Source: Chromera velia
Taxonomy: Eukaryota; Sar; Chromeraceae
Assembly (NCBI GenBank): GCA_018398765.1
Contig: JAHBMJ010005899.1
Coordinates: 1 to 10,348, forward strand
Direction of reading: 5' to 3'
DNA: 10,348 nucleotides
The position numbers were made by a program, and so were the translations under genes. A model generated the notes under the pieces. It did no database searches and was not told where the DNA came from. It was given only the letters and a program-made list of their open reading frames with translations. Position 1 is the first letter of the stretch. The number at the start of each line of letters is the position of its first letter. Below are positions 1-7,331 of this stretch, piece by piece.

Positions 1-637
1 ATTCGCGCAATGCAAGCGCTCCAGTTTTCCGTTCTCTAGGACGTGACCCTTTTTCCGATCCACTGCCATGCGGACACGTTGCCGTGTCGAAGTTGACCGC
101 GTTTTCTTGACATGGAGAAGCACGGCCGGCAGTGTGTTCTTTCAAGCAGTCAGCTGAAAGAACAGCATTAGCGGGTGAAACAATTTCAGAAAAAAACCTA
201 CTCTGTTCGACGGCGAAAGTGTGTCTTAAGATTGGACCTTGCAAAGAAAAGATGCATCTCGAAGCGAAGATCAAGCATGTTCCTCCATCGCTCAATTGCG
301 GGAGGCGCCTGTCTCTTGGTATCTGGCGAGAAAGTCTCTCAAAAGTGGAGAGAAGTCGGCACCCTCTCTCCAAAACACGTAGGTTGAGCATAGTTGCAAA
401 AGAGGGCCCGAAGGATTGATTACGTATTGTAACCGAAAGGGCTGTTGCACCGGAGCATCAATTCCCAACTGCGAAGGAGACGTGGAGAAAGAATCACATC
501 TTGCATGATTTTCCTTCGGGCCCAGCGGGACAATTCAGTCGGTTCAATGCATGGCAATGCTTCCCGGGCACATTCAAAATCATTCACACTGCCGTTGAAT
601 CATCGTTGAATCGGACCGTTTCTGTTCAAGAGCCACA

Positions 638-668
638 CTCAGACATATCTCAGACATACTCAGACGTA
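638..668. repeat. Three-copy minisatellite CTCAGACATA
   Basis: CTCAGACATAT (638-648), CTCAGACATA (649-658) and CTCAGACGTA (659-668) stand head to tail. A separate two-copy repeat CGTTGAATC lies just before, at 593-612. Confidence 0.7.
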
Positions 669-1156
669 CACACTGAGAGATTTCGGTGGAGGCGGAAATG
701 TTGGCCCGGTCCGGGACGGGGTCGGTCCCATGCAGTTATGCGGCCGACCAAACTTGTCACCAAAGCCCAACCAAAATAACTTTTTTTTTTTTTGAAACTA
801 ACAACACAAAAGGAAGGAGTGAAATAAAGAAGGAGTAAGAAGGAAATAAAATGAAGTCATCGGGTGGGGAGAGGCCAGCGGTTGCAGAGAAAGAAAAGTT
901 TAAAGAAAAGACAGATGAAGGTATGACAGTTGAGTCCGGCGTAGTCAAAGGTGGAGAAAAGCGGTGAAGACATTGCGCTCGAGGGCATAAATAGAAGAAA
1001 TACTAGGCAAAGACGCGATAGCAAGGCAGGTCGTTGCAAAATCAACCCAACTGGATAGACTCTAGGCAAACAGGTCTAGGCACGACTCCCAATGCCGAGC
1101 AGTCTACGGCCGGTATGCTGGGACGTGCTATGCATCCCCGAACCGTCAGAAGAATA

Positions 1157-1230
1157 ACACAAAAGGCCAATTGCAAAAGGCTTTGACAACAAAGGCCATA
1201 AAAATGACCTCAATCAACAAGGCCATAAAT
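1157..1230. repeat. Three short repeats of A(C)AAAGGCCA
   Basis: ACAAAAGGCCAAT (from 1159), ACAAAGGCCATAAAA (from 1189) and ACAAGGCCATAAAT (from 1217) are spaced about 30 bases apart. They look like a decayed tandem array; no function is evident. Confidence 0.5.
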
Positions 1231-1290
1231 GTTAAAATCAAATTTAACAAGTGAGTGCGCGCGCTTTGCGCGCAGAAGTGACTAAGGTCT

Positions 1291-1769
1291 TGTGAATGTG
1301 TTATGATGAACATAACCCGACCAAACTATAAACTATAAGCATGCGGATTACGGTCTGATTACTAAATCTTTTCCTAAGCTACTATTGGTATCCAAATTAA
1401 TCCAAATCTATCAATTACAGATTCACTGAACCACATGCATTTAACATCATTATGACTTTCAAAAAATTACATATTCAATCAATCAACTAGTCGATTAAAT
1501 AAGAACTATATCATAAAATGTTCTAAAATTTGTTAGACTTACGGCTAAACACATTCTCTAACCTTCCTTAGAGGATACTTTTTAATAAATCTAGTGATAA
1601 ATGCTATGTATACTAACTGTAGAAATCATCGATCAATAGTTAGTTAAAAAAGTTTTATAATCTGGTATCAATTTTCCTAAATTTTCTTAAACCGTTTGAT
1701 TGTAAAAGGTTTTTATAACTGTATTCAATAAATTAATGCCAATCGATATTGATGATCAACTTATGGATC
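1291..1769. other. AT-rich block without a gene
   Basis: Base composition changes sharply near 1290 to strongly AT-rich DNA, which continues to about 1960. All frames are full of stops, and no RNA gene or promoter pattern was recognised. Confidence 0.55.
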
Positions 1770-1954
1770 AAGTATGATTAAGTCAAGGGAACTTACCATG
1801 CAATACGATTTAGGCACTATCATAAAAAATATGTATAAAAGAGCGATGTTCAATAAATGGCGGTCGATGTTGACGATTAAGTACGATCATGTCGAGGAAA
1901 CTTATCATGAAATAACTTTCAGGCGCTATTATGAAAAAACATGTAAAATAAGAG
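1770..1954. repeat. Diverged tandem duplication, period 109 bp
   Basis: Copy A (1770-1843) and copy B (1879-1954) align from AAGTA-GAT through to AAGAG. In the first 60 gap-free columns they match at 46, with 9 of 14 differences being transitions. The 86-codon open frame that spans both (1774-2034) reads the two copies in different frames, because 109 is not a multiple of 3. That open frame is therefore likely chance, not a gene. Confidence 0.65.
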
Positions 1955-2596
1955 GTATACATCCGGAAAGAGAAACAAAAGAGGGGATCGAAGAGAATGA
2001 AGAAAGCAGTAACAGAAAGAAAAAAGAAATATAGAACAGATAAAGAGGATAGAAGAGGTGACGGGAGAAAAGATAGAAGAGCGGAAAAGCGAAATGTGGA
2101 AGGTTGTCAGGATAACAAGTTTTTAAAGGCAGTCCTTGGAAAGGGCGGCCTAGTCAAAACTTTTCAGTGAACATAGGCAAACAGAAAGATCAAAATTTGG
2201 GAGGTAGTCAGGCAGACAGAATGGGCACCTAGCTGGGATGATGAGAAAGCAGTCAAACAGACAGGGAGGCAGAACTTTGAGCACACTTAGAAAAGAAGAC
2301 AAAATTAAGAATGCAGTCAGGAACACAGAAAGGCATACCTGCACGATAGCCAACAGGCAGGTAGGCAGGAATACGCTTAGTCATGTTGGAAAGAAATGTC
2401 AAGACGGAAGCAGAGTGGCATTGCGACTTCTGAATCTCACAGTTTGTTTGTGAGGTAGTATATAGAGATATGTACAGCTGAGAGGTCGGATAAGAGGTCG
2501 GAATTGAGAGAAATGACATGAGAGAGGCAAGATAAGAAAAGTGAAATGTAAGTGAAGAGATGAGATGTGAGCAAACAGGGTCACCGAGAGAGTAGC
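1955..2596. other. Purine-rich non-coding DNA
   Basis: The plus strand is dominated by A and G (GAAGAG, GAGAAAAGATAGAAG and similar). Scattered GGCAG/CAGACAG pieces are the complement of the tetranucleotide block to the right. Open frames on the minus strand are low-complexity pyrimidine translations. No gene is supported. Confidence 0.5.
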
Positions 2597-2880
2597 CTGT
2601 GTGTCTGTCTATCTGTCTGTCTGTCTGCCTGCCTGGCTGCCTGGCTACCTGCCTGCCTGACTGCGTACCTGCCGCTGCCTGCCTGCCTGCATGGCAGTAC
2701 CTAATAGTATATCTGCATCTTTACATGTCTCTCTGCCTTTCTGCTATTCTGCCAGTGTCATTCTTTCATTTTACGGGTCTGTCTATTCTACCGTTTAGGA
2801 TATCTGCCTCAGGCAAACCAGACGACTCCTCAGGCTGCCTGTCTAGTACCTGCCTGCCTGCATACCCACCTGTCTGCACC
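2597..2880. repeat. Degenerate tetranucleotide block (CTGC / CTGT)
   Basis: Imperfect runs of CTGT, then CTGC/CTGG, fill 2597-2695 and return at about 2818-2880, with less regular pyrimidine-rich DNA between. An open frame across it encodes a Cys/Leu/Pro-rich repeat string, the expected by-product of a tetranucleotide repeat rather than a protein. Complementary runs (GGCAGGTAGGCAGG at 2356-2369, and shorter ones from about 2200) lie to the left in the opposite orientation. Confidence 0.75.
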
Positions 2881-3612
2881 GGGTGATAGCTGGGGCATAA
2901 GAGCAATGAGCTGATGGCTGTCGGCAGGAAAAAGCGGGAACCAAACATAGGAGAGAATAAAGCGGGAAGAGGCCATGCATTGAAATCAGAGCACTGAACT
3001 GAGAAGACTGAGATTTAATGAGACTAGATTTGAGAGCTGAGTCAGACGTGAGCGCGAAAGGCTCGGCAAAGAGGCAACTTAGATGACAGTGGGAGAGATG
3101 TGGTGTATAAAAGTGCAATGAGAACAGTGAAACAAAATAGGTAGGGCAGTGGATTGTCATATGAAAGCTATCAAAAGCACGCAGTGAAACCGATTATTGT
3201 GAGATCGAGCGGTGATAAGATGAATAGAGATTAATATATACACGTGGAGTAAATGTATGATCGAATGCGAGCAGCAGACCTGCATGAGTGAACATGTCAG
3301 CGCAGTGAGCTAGCATGAACGCATATTAATTTTGGACAGTCGGAGAACTGCAGGATGCATGCAGACAACGAGGATCGCACAATGACACAGGCAAGTGGGA
3401 AGGAGAGAATAGAGTGCAGTGGGATAAAGCAAACGAATGAGAGGCATTGAGAGCACGCAGTGAGATGAAAGCAATATAAGAATGAGGCTAGTTTAAGCAG
3501 TAAATCGCAGATACAGTGCTGGTGGTCGCGGATTGTATGCATGATTGCACATCTTTGGAGCAACATACAAATGAAGTGGCTGACAAAACGGCGATAATTA
3601 ATCGGTTTTCAT
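2881..3612. other. Purine-rich non-coding DNA with scattered GCAGTGAG-like words
   Basis: AG-rich on the plus strand. GCAGTGA occurs at about 3181, 3302 and 3454, twice preceded by AGCAC, suggesting a much-decayed repeat family. No convincing frame, RNA or regulatory element is seen. Confidence 0.45.
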
Positions 3613-3833
3613 GCCTTGGAGGGCAGCCCAGTGGCCCCATGTAGCTTGAGGCCCTGCATGAAATCGCGCATTAACATTGATACCTCGAGTTACGCGCGCA
3701 CAAATAATGGGCACCACCATGATTTTCGAGGCACTAACCCAAGGCTCGCAACTTTTTACAATTTTTCATGCACACGCGGCTTTATCGCCTTGGGGGGCAG
3801 CTCAGCTCTGCTGAGATCAGCCGAGAGGCCCTG
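3613..3833. repeat. Diverged duplicated segment around GCCTTGG(A/G)GGGCAGC
   Basis: The first copy is 3613-3655 and the second 3787-3833, about 174 bases apart. They share GCCTTGG-GGGCAGC-CAG (17 of 19, both differences transitions) and later the exact GAGGCCCTG. The middle differs in length and sequence. Apart from the duplication the stretch shows no gene. Confidence 0.55.
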
Positions 3834-3930
3834 AGATCACACGCACTCGCATAACGCATTTTTTTATTTTTGGGGAGGGGGTTGCTTCTATCTCCATCTA
3901 TCACGGTGTTACCCAAATTCTAAAATATGT

Positions 3931-4040
3931 CCCTCAAACAACTTGCATAGAGCCGTGATCGCATATACCTTAATTACTTTGCACATGCGTCTATAGACAT
4001 GCGTACCCCTCAAGTAACTCGCACGGAGTTGTAAGTGCAT
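3931..4040. repeat. Diverged duplicated segment (34 bp, two copies)
   Basis: Copies at 3931-3964 and 4007-4040, spaced by 76 bases, both start CCCTCAA, share AACT-GCA and end in GCAT. They match at 24 of 34 positions without gaps. Nine of the ten differences are transitions. No coding potential is seen. Confidence 0.55.
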
Positions 4041-4372
4041 GCTCGCGTGGTCCTGAAAAGTATACTTCGTGCGCGTTGCCGTGGCCCCCGCCCCATGCAT
4101 CTGCACAAGACATGTCCAAGCCCCCGATGGTGCACATCAATCAAATTTGCAGACCCCCTAAAGGGCCTCCCGAGGCATTCACCCAACTGGTTGGGTGTAT
4201 CTCGTAGCATACATATAGTTAGATTAAGTTATTCACAGCTATTCACAGCAAGGCAGAGCTCTAGAGTCAAAGACAATGACCAGTGATTTGGAAAGAGATA
4301 AAAAAAGAAATGAATGAATGCATAAACGGAACGAAGGAATTAGGCTTGGTCGTTAATAAACACTCGTTATTA
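4041..4372. other. Unassigned flank left of the retrotransposon
   Basis: No gene is seen. The stretch passes from mixed to AT-rich sequence. The end of the LTR and the original insertion site should lie here or a little to the right, but no target duplication could be identified without the other LTR. Confidence 0.4.
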
Positions 4373-4599
4373 GTTGGGCTAGAAAGGTACATACCAGACT
4401 TGTATACAGATTCGAACAGATTCTCATAGATATATGAAAATACTTTAAGATAAGCAAAGTATAGGTCATACGGACGTATACTAGATGTGCCATCATCGAG
4501 CTCAGGATCACAGAGCCCTTTAGCTTGGACAACATACTCGTGTATAGAAAGTCTGTCAGTCTAAAGGTCTGAACTGAAACCTCCTGATATCGATTTATC

Positions 4600-4641
4600 G
4601 ATCTCAATCACCGCCAAGTCGATCTTAATCACCGCCAAGAT
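4600..4641. repeat. 21-bp tandem direct repeat, two copies
   Basis: Copies at 4600-4620 and 4621-4641 share GATCT-AATCACCGCCAAG and differ at one internal C/T and at the last two bases. Placed in the probable LTR upstream-promoter part, it could be an enhancer-like duplication, which is common in LTR U3 regions; this is inference. Confidence 0.7.
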
Positions 4642-4670
4642 GAAACTGAAATAAAATACATACAGAAATA

Positions 4671-4680
4671 CAATATATAG
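4671..4680 (-). promoter_or_regulatory. TATA-like box in the probable LTR
   Basis: CTATATATTG lies on the minus strand, about 80-90 bases after the polypurine tract, in AT-rich DNA. It could be the core promoter of the element. Only position and composition support it. Confidence 0.25.
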
Positions 4681-4760
4681 AAACACATGCATGGCGCCGC
4701 GGCGGCGCAGGCCGATAGCGGCGTCACTTGCGGTGGCGGCGACAGAGCCACATGGCTCTA

Positions 4761-4770
4761 CTCCCCCCCT
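4761..4770 (-). promoter_or_regulatory. Polypurine tract (plus-strand primer site)
   Basis: On the minus strand this reads AGGGGGGGAG, 75 bases after the RNase H stop codon and just before non-coding DNA. That is where LTR retrotransposons keep the RNase-H-resistant purine primer, directly before the 3' LTR. A small inverted repeat AGAGCCA/TGGCTCT (4744-4759) follows at once. Confidence 0.6.
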
Positions 4771-4844
4771 GAGGGAGATAAGCAGTATGTCAACAGGGTT
4801 GCCTGAACTCATCAAGATCAGTCGCATGCTCCAACCAACTGAGC

Positions 4845-5225
4845 TCATTCAAAGTCTGCTGACCATGTGTCATCAAATTTCTTAAACTTTATCAGTCCAT
4901 CTGCCAACTGTTGAGTCTTTCCATCGCAGTGATGAAGCTTTACATCCATTCTTTTCACTTCCTGAACACACCAGGTCAAAATCCCGAACAGTCCCTCTTC
5001 TTTTTTTGCTACCCCGGTTTCCATTTGACTAAGGCTTGTTGTGCTATCTGAAAACAAAACAACCTCAAGTGAGGGAAAAAGGAAATGAAGAGTGTGAAGC
5101 ATCAAGGGAAGACGTTTCAATCCCATTCGGATTGCAAGGAACTCAGCTCCAGGTGCAGACAATACCTTTCTCTTCTCCTTGTGAGTCGCCCAGCTAGGGG
5201 GCCGCACTGTGGGTATACCTAAGCT
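4845..5225 (-). pseudogene. RNase H domain (C-terminal two thirds) of the copia-like element
   Basis: RNase H removes the RNA strand during reverse transcription. The frame is open from 5225, after a TGA, to a TGA at 4847-4845. It contains PPSWATHKEKRKVLSAPGAEFLAI, written here in two parts as PPSWATHKEKRK and VLSAPGAEFLAI. This matches the copia pattern PxxWxSxKQxxVALSSxEAEY, with the catalytic Glu in GAEF. It then has LFSDSTTSL (third acidic residue, the Asp), LHHCDGK and LADGLIKF, matching the terminal copia motif of the form ADxLTK. The first catalytic Asp is missing from this piece and is found at 6208-6206 across the interruption. Lacking that strand, the piece could not be an active enzyme unless the gap is spliced out. 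The reading frame differs from that of the upstream RT piece. Confidence 0.75.
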
Positions 5226-5400
5226 TCACCCCTAACTTTTCCTACATCCTTTTACACTATATATTATATCCCAAGTTATAAAGTTAAAACTAGCAGATGA
5301 AACATATTTTGGAATGTTATGTTGGGCTATTCTCAAGCTCTAGTTCAATTTCAATCTTGAGAAATGTCAGTCCAAAATCGTGTCGCCAGGTTCTGTTAGG

Positions 5401-5465
5401 CTTGTTGCCTATTGGGCTCTGTTAGGCCTTTTATCAGCTCAAAAGGCCCAACAGAGCCCAACAAG
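5401..5465. repeat. Long hairpin inside the fold-back element
   Basis: The left arm 5401-5432 and right arm 5441-5465 are inverted copies separated by the 8-base spacer ATCAGCTC. The perfect core next to the loop is GGGCTCTGTTAGGCCTTTT against AAAAGGCCCAACAGAGCCC, with one G-A type mismatch. A 7-base excess (CCTATTG) in the left arm makes a bulge. It would fold stably in single-stranded DNA or RNA of either strand. Confidence 0.75.
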
Positions 5466-5785
5466 GTCCCCTCCCTTCCCTACAAGCTTGTCTCACACGC
5501 CAGGTCCACGTATCAAAGCATATGAATACAACAAATACCATTTAAGACATTCAGCGCTGCACATTGGTGCAGTATGAGCCTAAAACTCTTCGTAAAACGT
5601 TTACAATACACAAAAAAAAATGGAGAGAGACCTGCACACACAATGCAGACAAATGCATACTCCTTGTGCTTAACTGGCTACCTGGGCTGACTGCTAGAAC
5701 ACCAACAGTGTTTTATATTGTTCTAGTATTCTTCTAGATCATTCTTATTATCATAATTGTGCGTGTTATGCATGTTGGGAGTGTT

Positions 5786-5908
5786 TGTTGGGCTGTTGGG
5801 CCGTGTTGGGCTTTCTTCTTGGGCGTGTTGTGTGTTGGGCGTGTTGGGCGCCCAACAGCTTCCTGGCAAGGTGAAACCCAACAGTACAACAAGCCTAACA
5901 GCCCAACA
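5786..5908. repeat. Cluster of TGTTGGGC octamers in both orientations, with a 16-bp palindrome
   Basis: Forward TGTTGGGC copies start at 5786, 5794, 5804, 5833 and 5842. Reverse copies (GCCCAACA) start at 5850 and 5901. The copies at 5842 and 5850 abut to make the perfect palindrome TGTTGGGCGCCCAACA (5842-5857). The same octamer forms the ends of the surrounding element at 5320 and 5956, and occurs in reverse at 5446 and 5456. Confidence 0.8.
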
Positions 5909-6166
5909 AAACCTGGTGACACAAAGTTTTTCATAAAAATGAATGCATGTTTCTAGCCCAACATAAAAACTAATGTTACTGTCATATTTTCTGTAATTTA
6001 TAGTTTTTGCTTTTTTATGAAACTTCTTGCATAACATTCCTAGATTTTTGTCTGTTTTTCTTTAAAGTCAGGGGTCATGATCTACCTATATGTAGAGTGT
6101 GGCCCCCTTGGTTGCCCAGTCAAGGATATTCAACCAACAAATTAAAGACCATGAGGTATCAGCAAG

Positions 6167-6700
6167 CTAAAAAAGAAAAACAGACCAAGAGAAACAAGTG
6201 GATGCATCAAATGCGGCACCTACAAACAAATGCAGTTGTACAAAACGAAAATGAATGCACACAAACCTGAGCCTCTTTCTCTTTGCTGCAACTAAACGCA
6301 AGATAGTGATCATTGCAGCAAGATGCCTGACTGTGGGTGTGTTGGAGAACTGTGCAAGTGTGGAGACAGCAAAAGCAATGTCGAATCGTGAACAAGAGAC
6401 CTACATGGCTCTCTCTACCTACTTTCTCATCTCACTCTCAAGGCGCATGTCGATCTCGCCTGGAGAAGGAGGCAAAAAGTCTGATTCTACCAACACCTCA
6501 CTTCTTTTCCCGAGAGGCAAAGCCTCCAGAGTCAAGTACCCCTCCATCGATTGGCAGATTGCTTCGTCAGAATCTGTTCTGAATACATCAAAACCAACCA
6601 GCTTGACACTCTTGGATGAAAGCAAAGTCGCGTGTCCATTGATACGGGTCCTGTCTGTGCAATCTGTTTCAAGGTTAAAAGAGGACAAAGGGACGCACAA
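6167..6700 (-). pseudogene. RT thumb and connection plus first RNase H strand, with two in-frame TAG codons
   Basis: This continues the reverse transcriptase in a frame one base away from the YVDD frame. It contains KLVGFDVFRTDSDEAICQSM, which corresponds to the copia segment of the form LGxxI...SQ..Y. It then runs MRLESEMRK, stop, VERAM, stop, VSCSRFDIAFAVSTLAQF. The stops are TAG at 6421-6419 and TAG at 6403-6401. The last piece corresponds to the near-universal copia motif TRPDIAFAVS, so the frame clearly continues through both stops. One stop sits where the family usually has Leu and the other where it usually has Trp. Further on, LHLFVGAAFDAS (Asp codon at 6208-6206) matches the first catalytic Asp of RNase H. 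The frame ends at TAG 6169-6167, where the RNase H domain is interrupted. Confidence 0.7.
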
Positions 6701-7206
6701 GTCAAATCGTCAACATAATGAAACAGCATTGCCTTCACGTCAAGAGTCTGCACCTCAGTGATGGATGAATCATCTGCTCTGGCTAACTGAGGAACAGTCA
6801 CCCCCTTGTCTATCTTTACGTGGGTACTTTCTATGATCTCTCTCCATCCAATCCTGAAAAGAACTTGACGCAAAAAGAAACCAAAGATTCGTGGTGCATC
6901 TTTCAAGCCATATGCTGCCGAACGCAAAAGATACACGACTCCTGATTGGAACCCCCTCGCAATGGCTGCTGGAGGTAACGACTTTGGCATTCTGACTCCA
7001 ATCCTCCCCACTGACTCAGGAAGGCGCGGCTGCAGAAAGGCACATGTCACATCTGCAAACGCAACTCTCCATGACTTCACCAAAGCAAAGATAAAAAAAA
7101 TGCGAAGAGAGGTGACGTCTGGAGTGCCAGAATATGTCTCTACGTTCCTTCTGTTGAAAAAGGAGTTGCCAATAGGAACAAGCCTCGCTTTTACCTTTCT
7201 GATCAT
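6532..7206 (-). CDS. Copia-type reverse transcriptase, fingers and palm (RVT_2-like)
   Basis: Reverse transcriptase copies the element's RNA into DNA. The frame opens with KVKARLVPIGN, matching the copia hallmark KARLVxxG. It then shows motif A as AFADVTCAFLQ (catalytic Asp at residue 52 from 7206), the copia signature YLLRSAAYGLKDAPRIF (residues 92-108), and the catalytic YVDD (residues 164-167, codons near 6716-6705). All three catalytic aspartates are intact. Similarity stops shortly after YVDD. From about 6700 the family-like continuation lies in another frame, so the last 55 or so codons of this open stretch are probably out-of-frame read-through. Upstream, the same frame has a TAG at 7233-7231, before GRSMIRK. 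The displayed start is just the first ATG (in RSMIRK) after that stop, not a true initiation site. Confidence 0.8.
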   Translation of the reverse strand: MIRKVKARLVPIGNSFFNRRNVETYSGTPDVTSLRIFFIFALVKSWRVAFADVTCAFLQPRLPESVGRIGVRMPKSLPPAAIARGFQSGVVYLLRSAAYGLKDAPRIFGFFLRQVLFRIGWREIIESTHVKIDKGVTVPQLARADDSSITEVQTLDVKAMLFHYVDDLTCASLCPLLTLKQIAQTGPVSMDTRLCFHPRVSSWLVLMYSEQILTKQSANRWRGT

Positions 7207-7331
7207 AGACCTCCCTACACTGACTAATTTCTATATCATCACCCACATCAAAGAGATGATTCTCAGAAGGGAAGAAACAGAAGAAGGGGCCACAGAAGAA
7301 GAAGACTGTCCAGTTGCAGGAAGCTCCTCCC

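Larger units (their letters stand above)
1..1290. other. No gene seen; mixed-composition DNA with small repeats
   Basis: Short open frames here have no recognisable motif. Besides the small repeats listed separately, there is a T13 run at 781-793 (A13 on the minus strand) and a purine-rich part from about 800 to 990. A GCGCGC-based hairpin lies at about 1257-1272. Confidence 0.5.
4373..4760 (-). mobile_element. Probable 3' LTR region (boundaries not defined)
   Basis: This is non-coding DNA immediately downstream of the polypurine tract, where the 3' LTR is expected. It starts with a short GC-rich part including the palindrome CGCCGCGGCG (4695-4704). A TATA-like CTATATATTG on the minus strand (4680-4671) comes next, then a 21-bp direct repeat (4600-4641). 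No second copy is in the window, so neither end can be fixed. The left limit used here is a TAGCCCAAC motif (minus strand) at 4373-4381, which is only a guess. Confidence 0.3.
5320..5963. mobile_element. Fold-back / MITE-like element with TGTTGGGCTA termini
   Basis: The left end TGTTGGGCTA (5320-5329) is the exact reverse complement of the right end TAGCCCAACA (5954-5963). Both are flanked by TA, and the match extends to 13 bp if TTA/TAA is included. A second inverted pair lies further in, at 5381-5407 and 5887-5921. It matches at 26 of 27 positions apart from an 8-base insertion in the right arm. The octamer TGTTGGGC recurs throughout. There is no coding capacity. A TA flank and short terminal repeats suit a non-autonomous Tc1/mariner-like element, but ends of the form TG...CA could also be those of a solo LTR. 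A 7-base direct repeat AATGTTA (5313-5319 and 5972-5978) is also present, but not flush with the right end. Confidence 0.55.
5226..6166. mobile_element. Non-coding interruption of the RNase H domain
   Basis: RNase H is split here. Its first catalytic Asp lies on the right side (6208-6206) and the rest resumes at about 5225. The gap has no frame resembling the missing 15-20 or so residues. Most of it is the fold-back element at 5320-5963. The remaining flanks, 5226-5319 and 5964-6166, are AT-rich and unassigned. Either a transposon landed in the gene together with local loss of sequence, or the whole gap is an intron. The minus strand has a weak donor-like CTTG/GTCTGT near 6190 and an acceptor-like CTTAG at 5223-5219, but neither has strong consensus. 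Confidence 0.55.

Noticed and set aside
781-793. T13 run as the poly(A) tail of a retroposed copy on the minus strand
   Set aside because: No gene-like sequence lies to its right on the minus strand and no flanking duplication is seen; a simple homopolymer is enough.
1774-2034. 86-codon plus-strand open frame as a gene
   Set aside because: It spans two DNA repeat copies read in different frames, has no recognisable motif and ends in an AG-rich low-complexity run.
2599-2886. Cys-rich secreted-protein-like open frame
   Set aside because: It is the translation of the CTGC/CTGT tetranucleotide block; the Cys/Leu/Pro pattern follows from the repeat.
2150-2900. CRISPR-like array from the repeated CTGCCTG words
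   Set aside because: Units are 4 bases long and irregular, with no constant spacer length, and the context is eukaryotic.
4691-4885. Plus-strand open frame starting MAPRRRRPIAAS
   Set aside because: It overlaps the polypurine tract and the end of RNase H on the other strand. The Arg/Ala bias comes from a short GC-rich patch.
5313-5978. AATGTTA direct repeat as a 7-bp target duplication of the fold-back element
   Set aside because: The right copy is 8 bases away from the inverted end, so it is not flush; the TA flank is the tidier explanation.
6255-6761. 168-codon plus-strand open frame
   Set aside because: It lies antisense to the RT thumb and YVDD region, whose minus-strand motifs are unmistakable, and shows no motif of its own.
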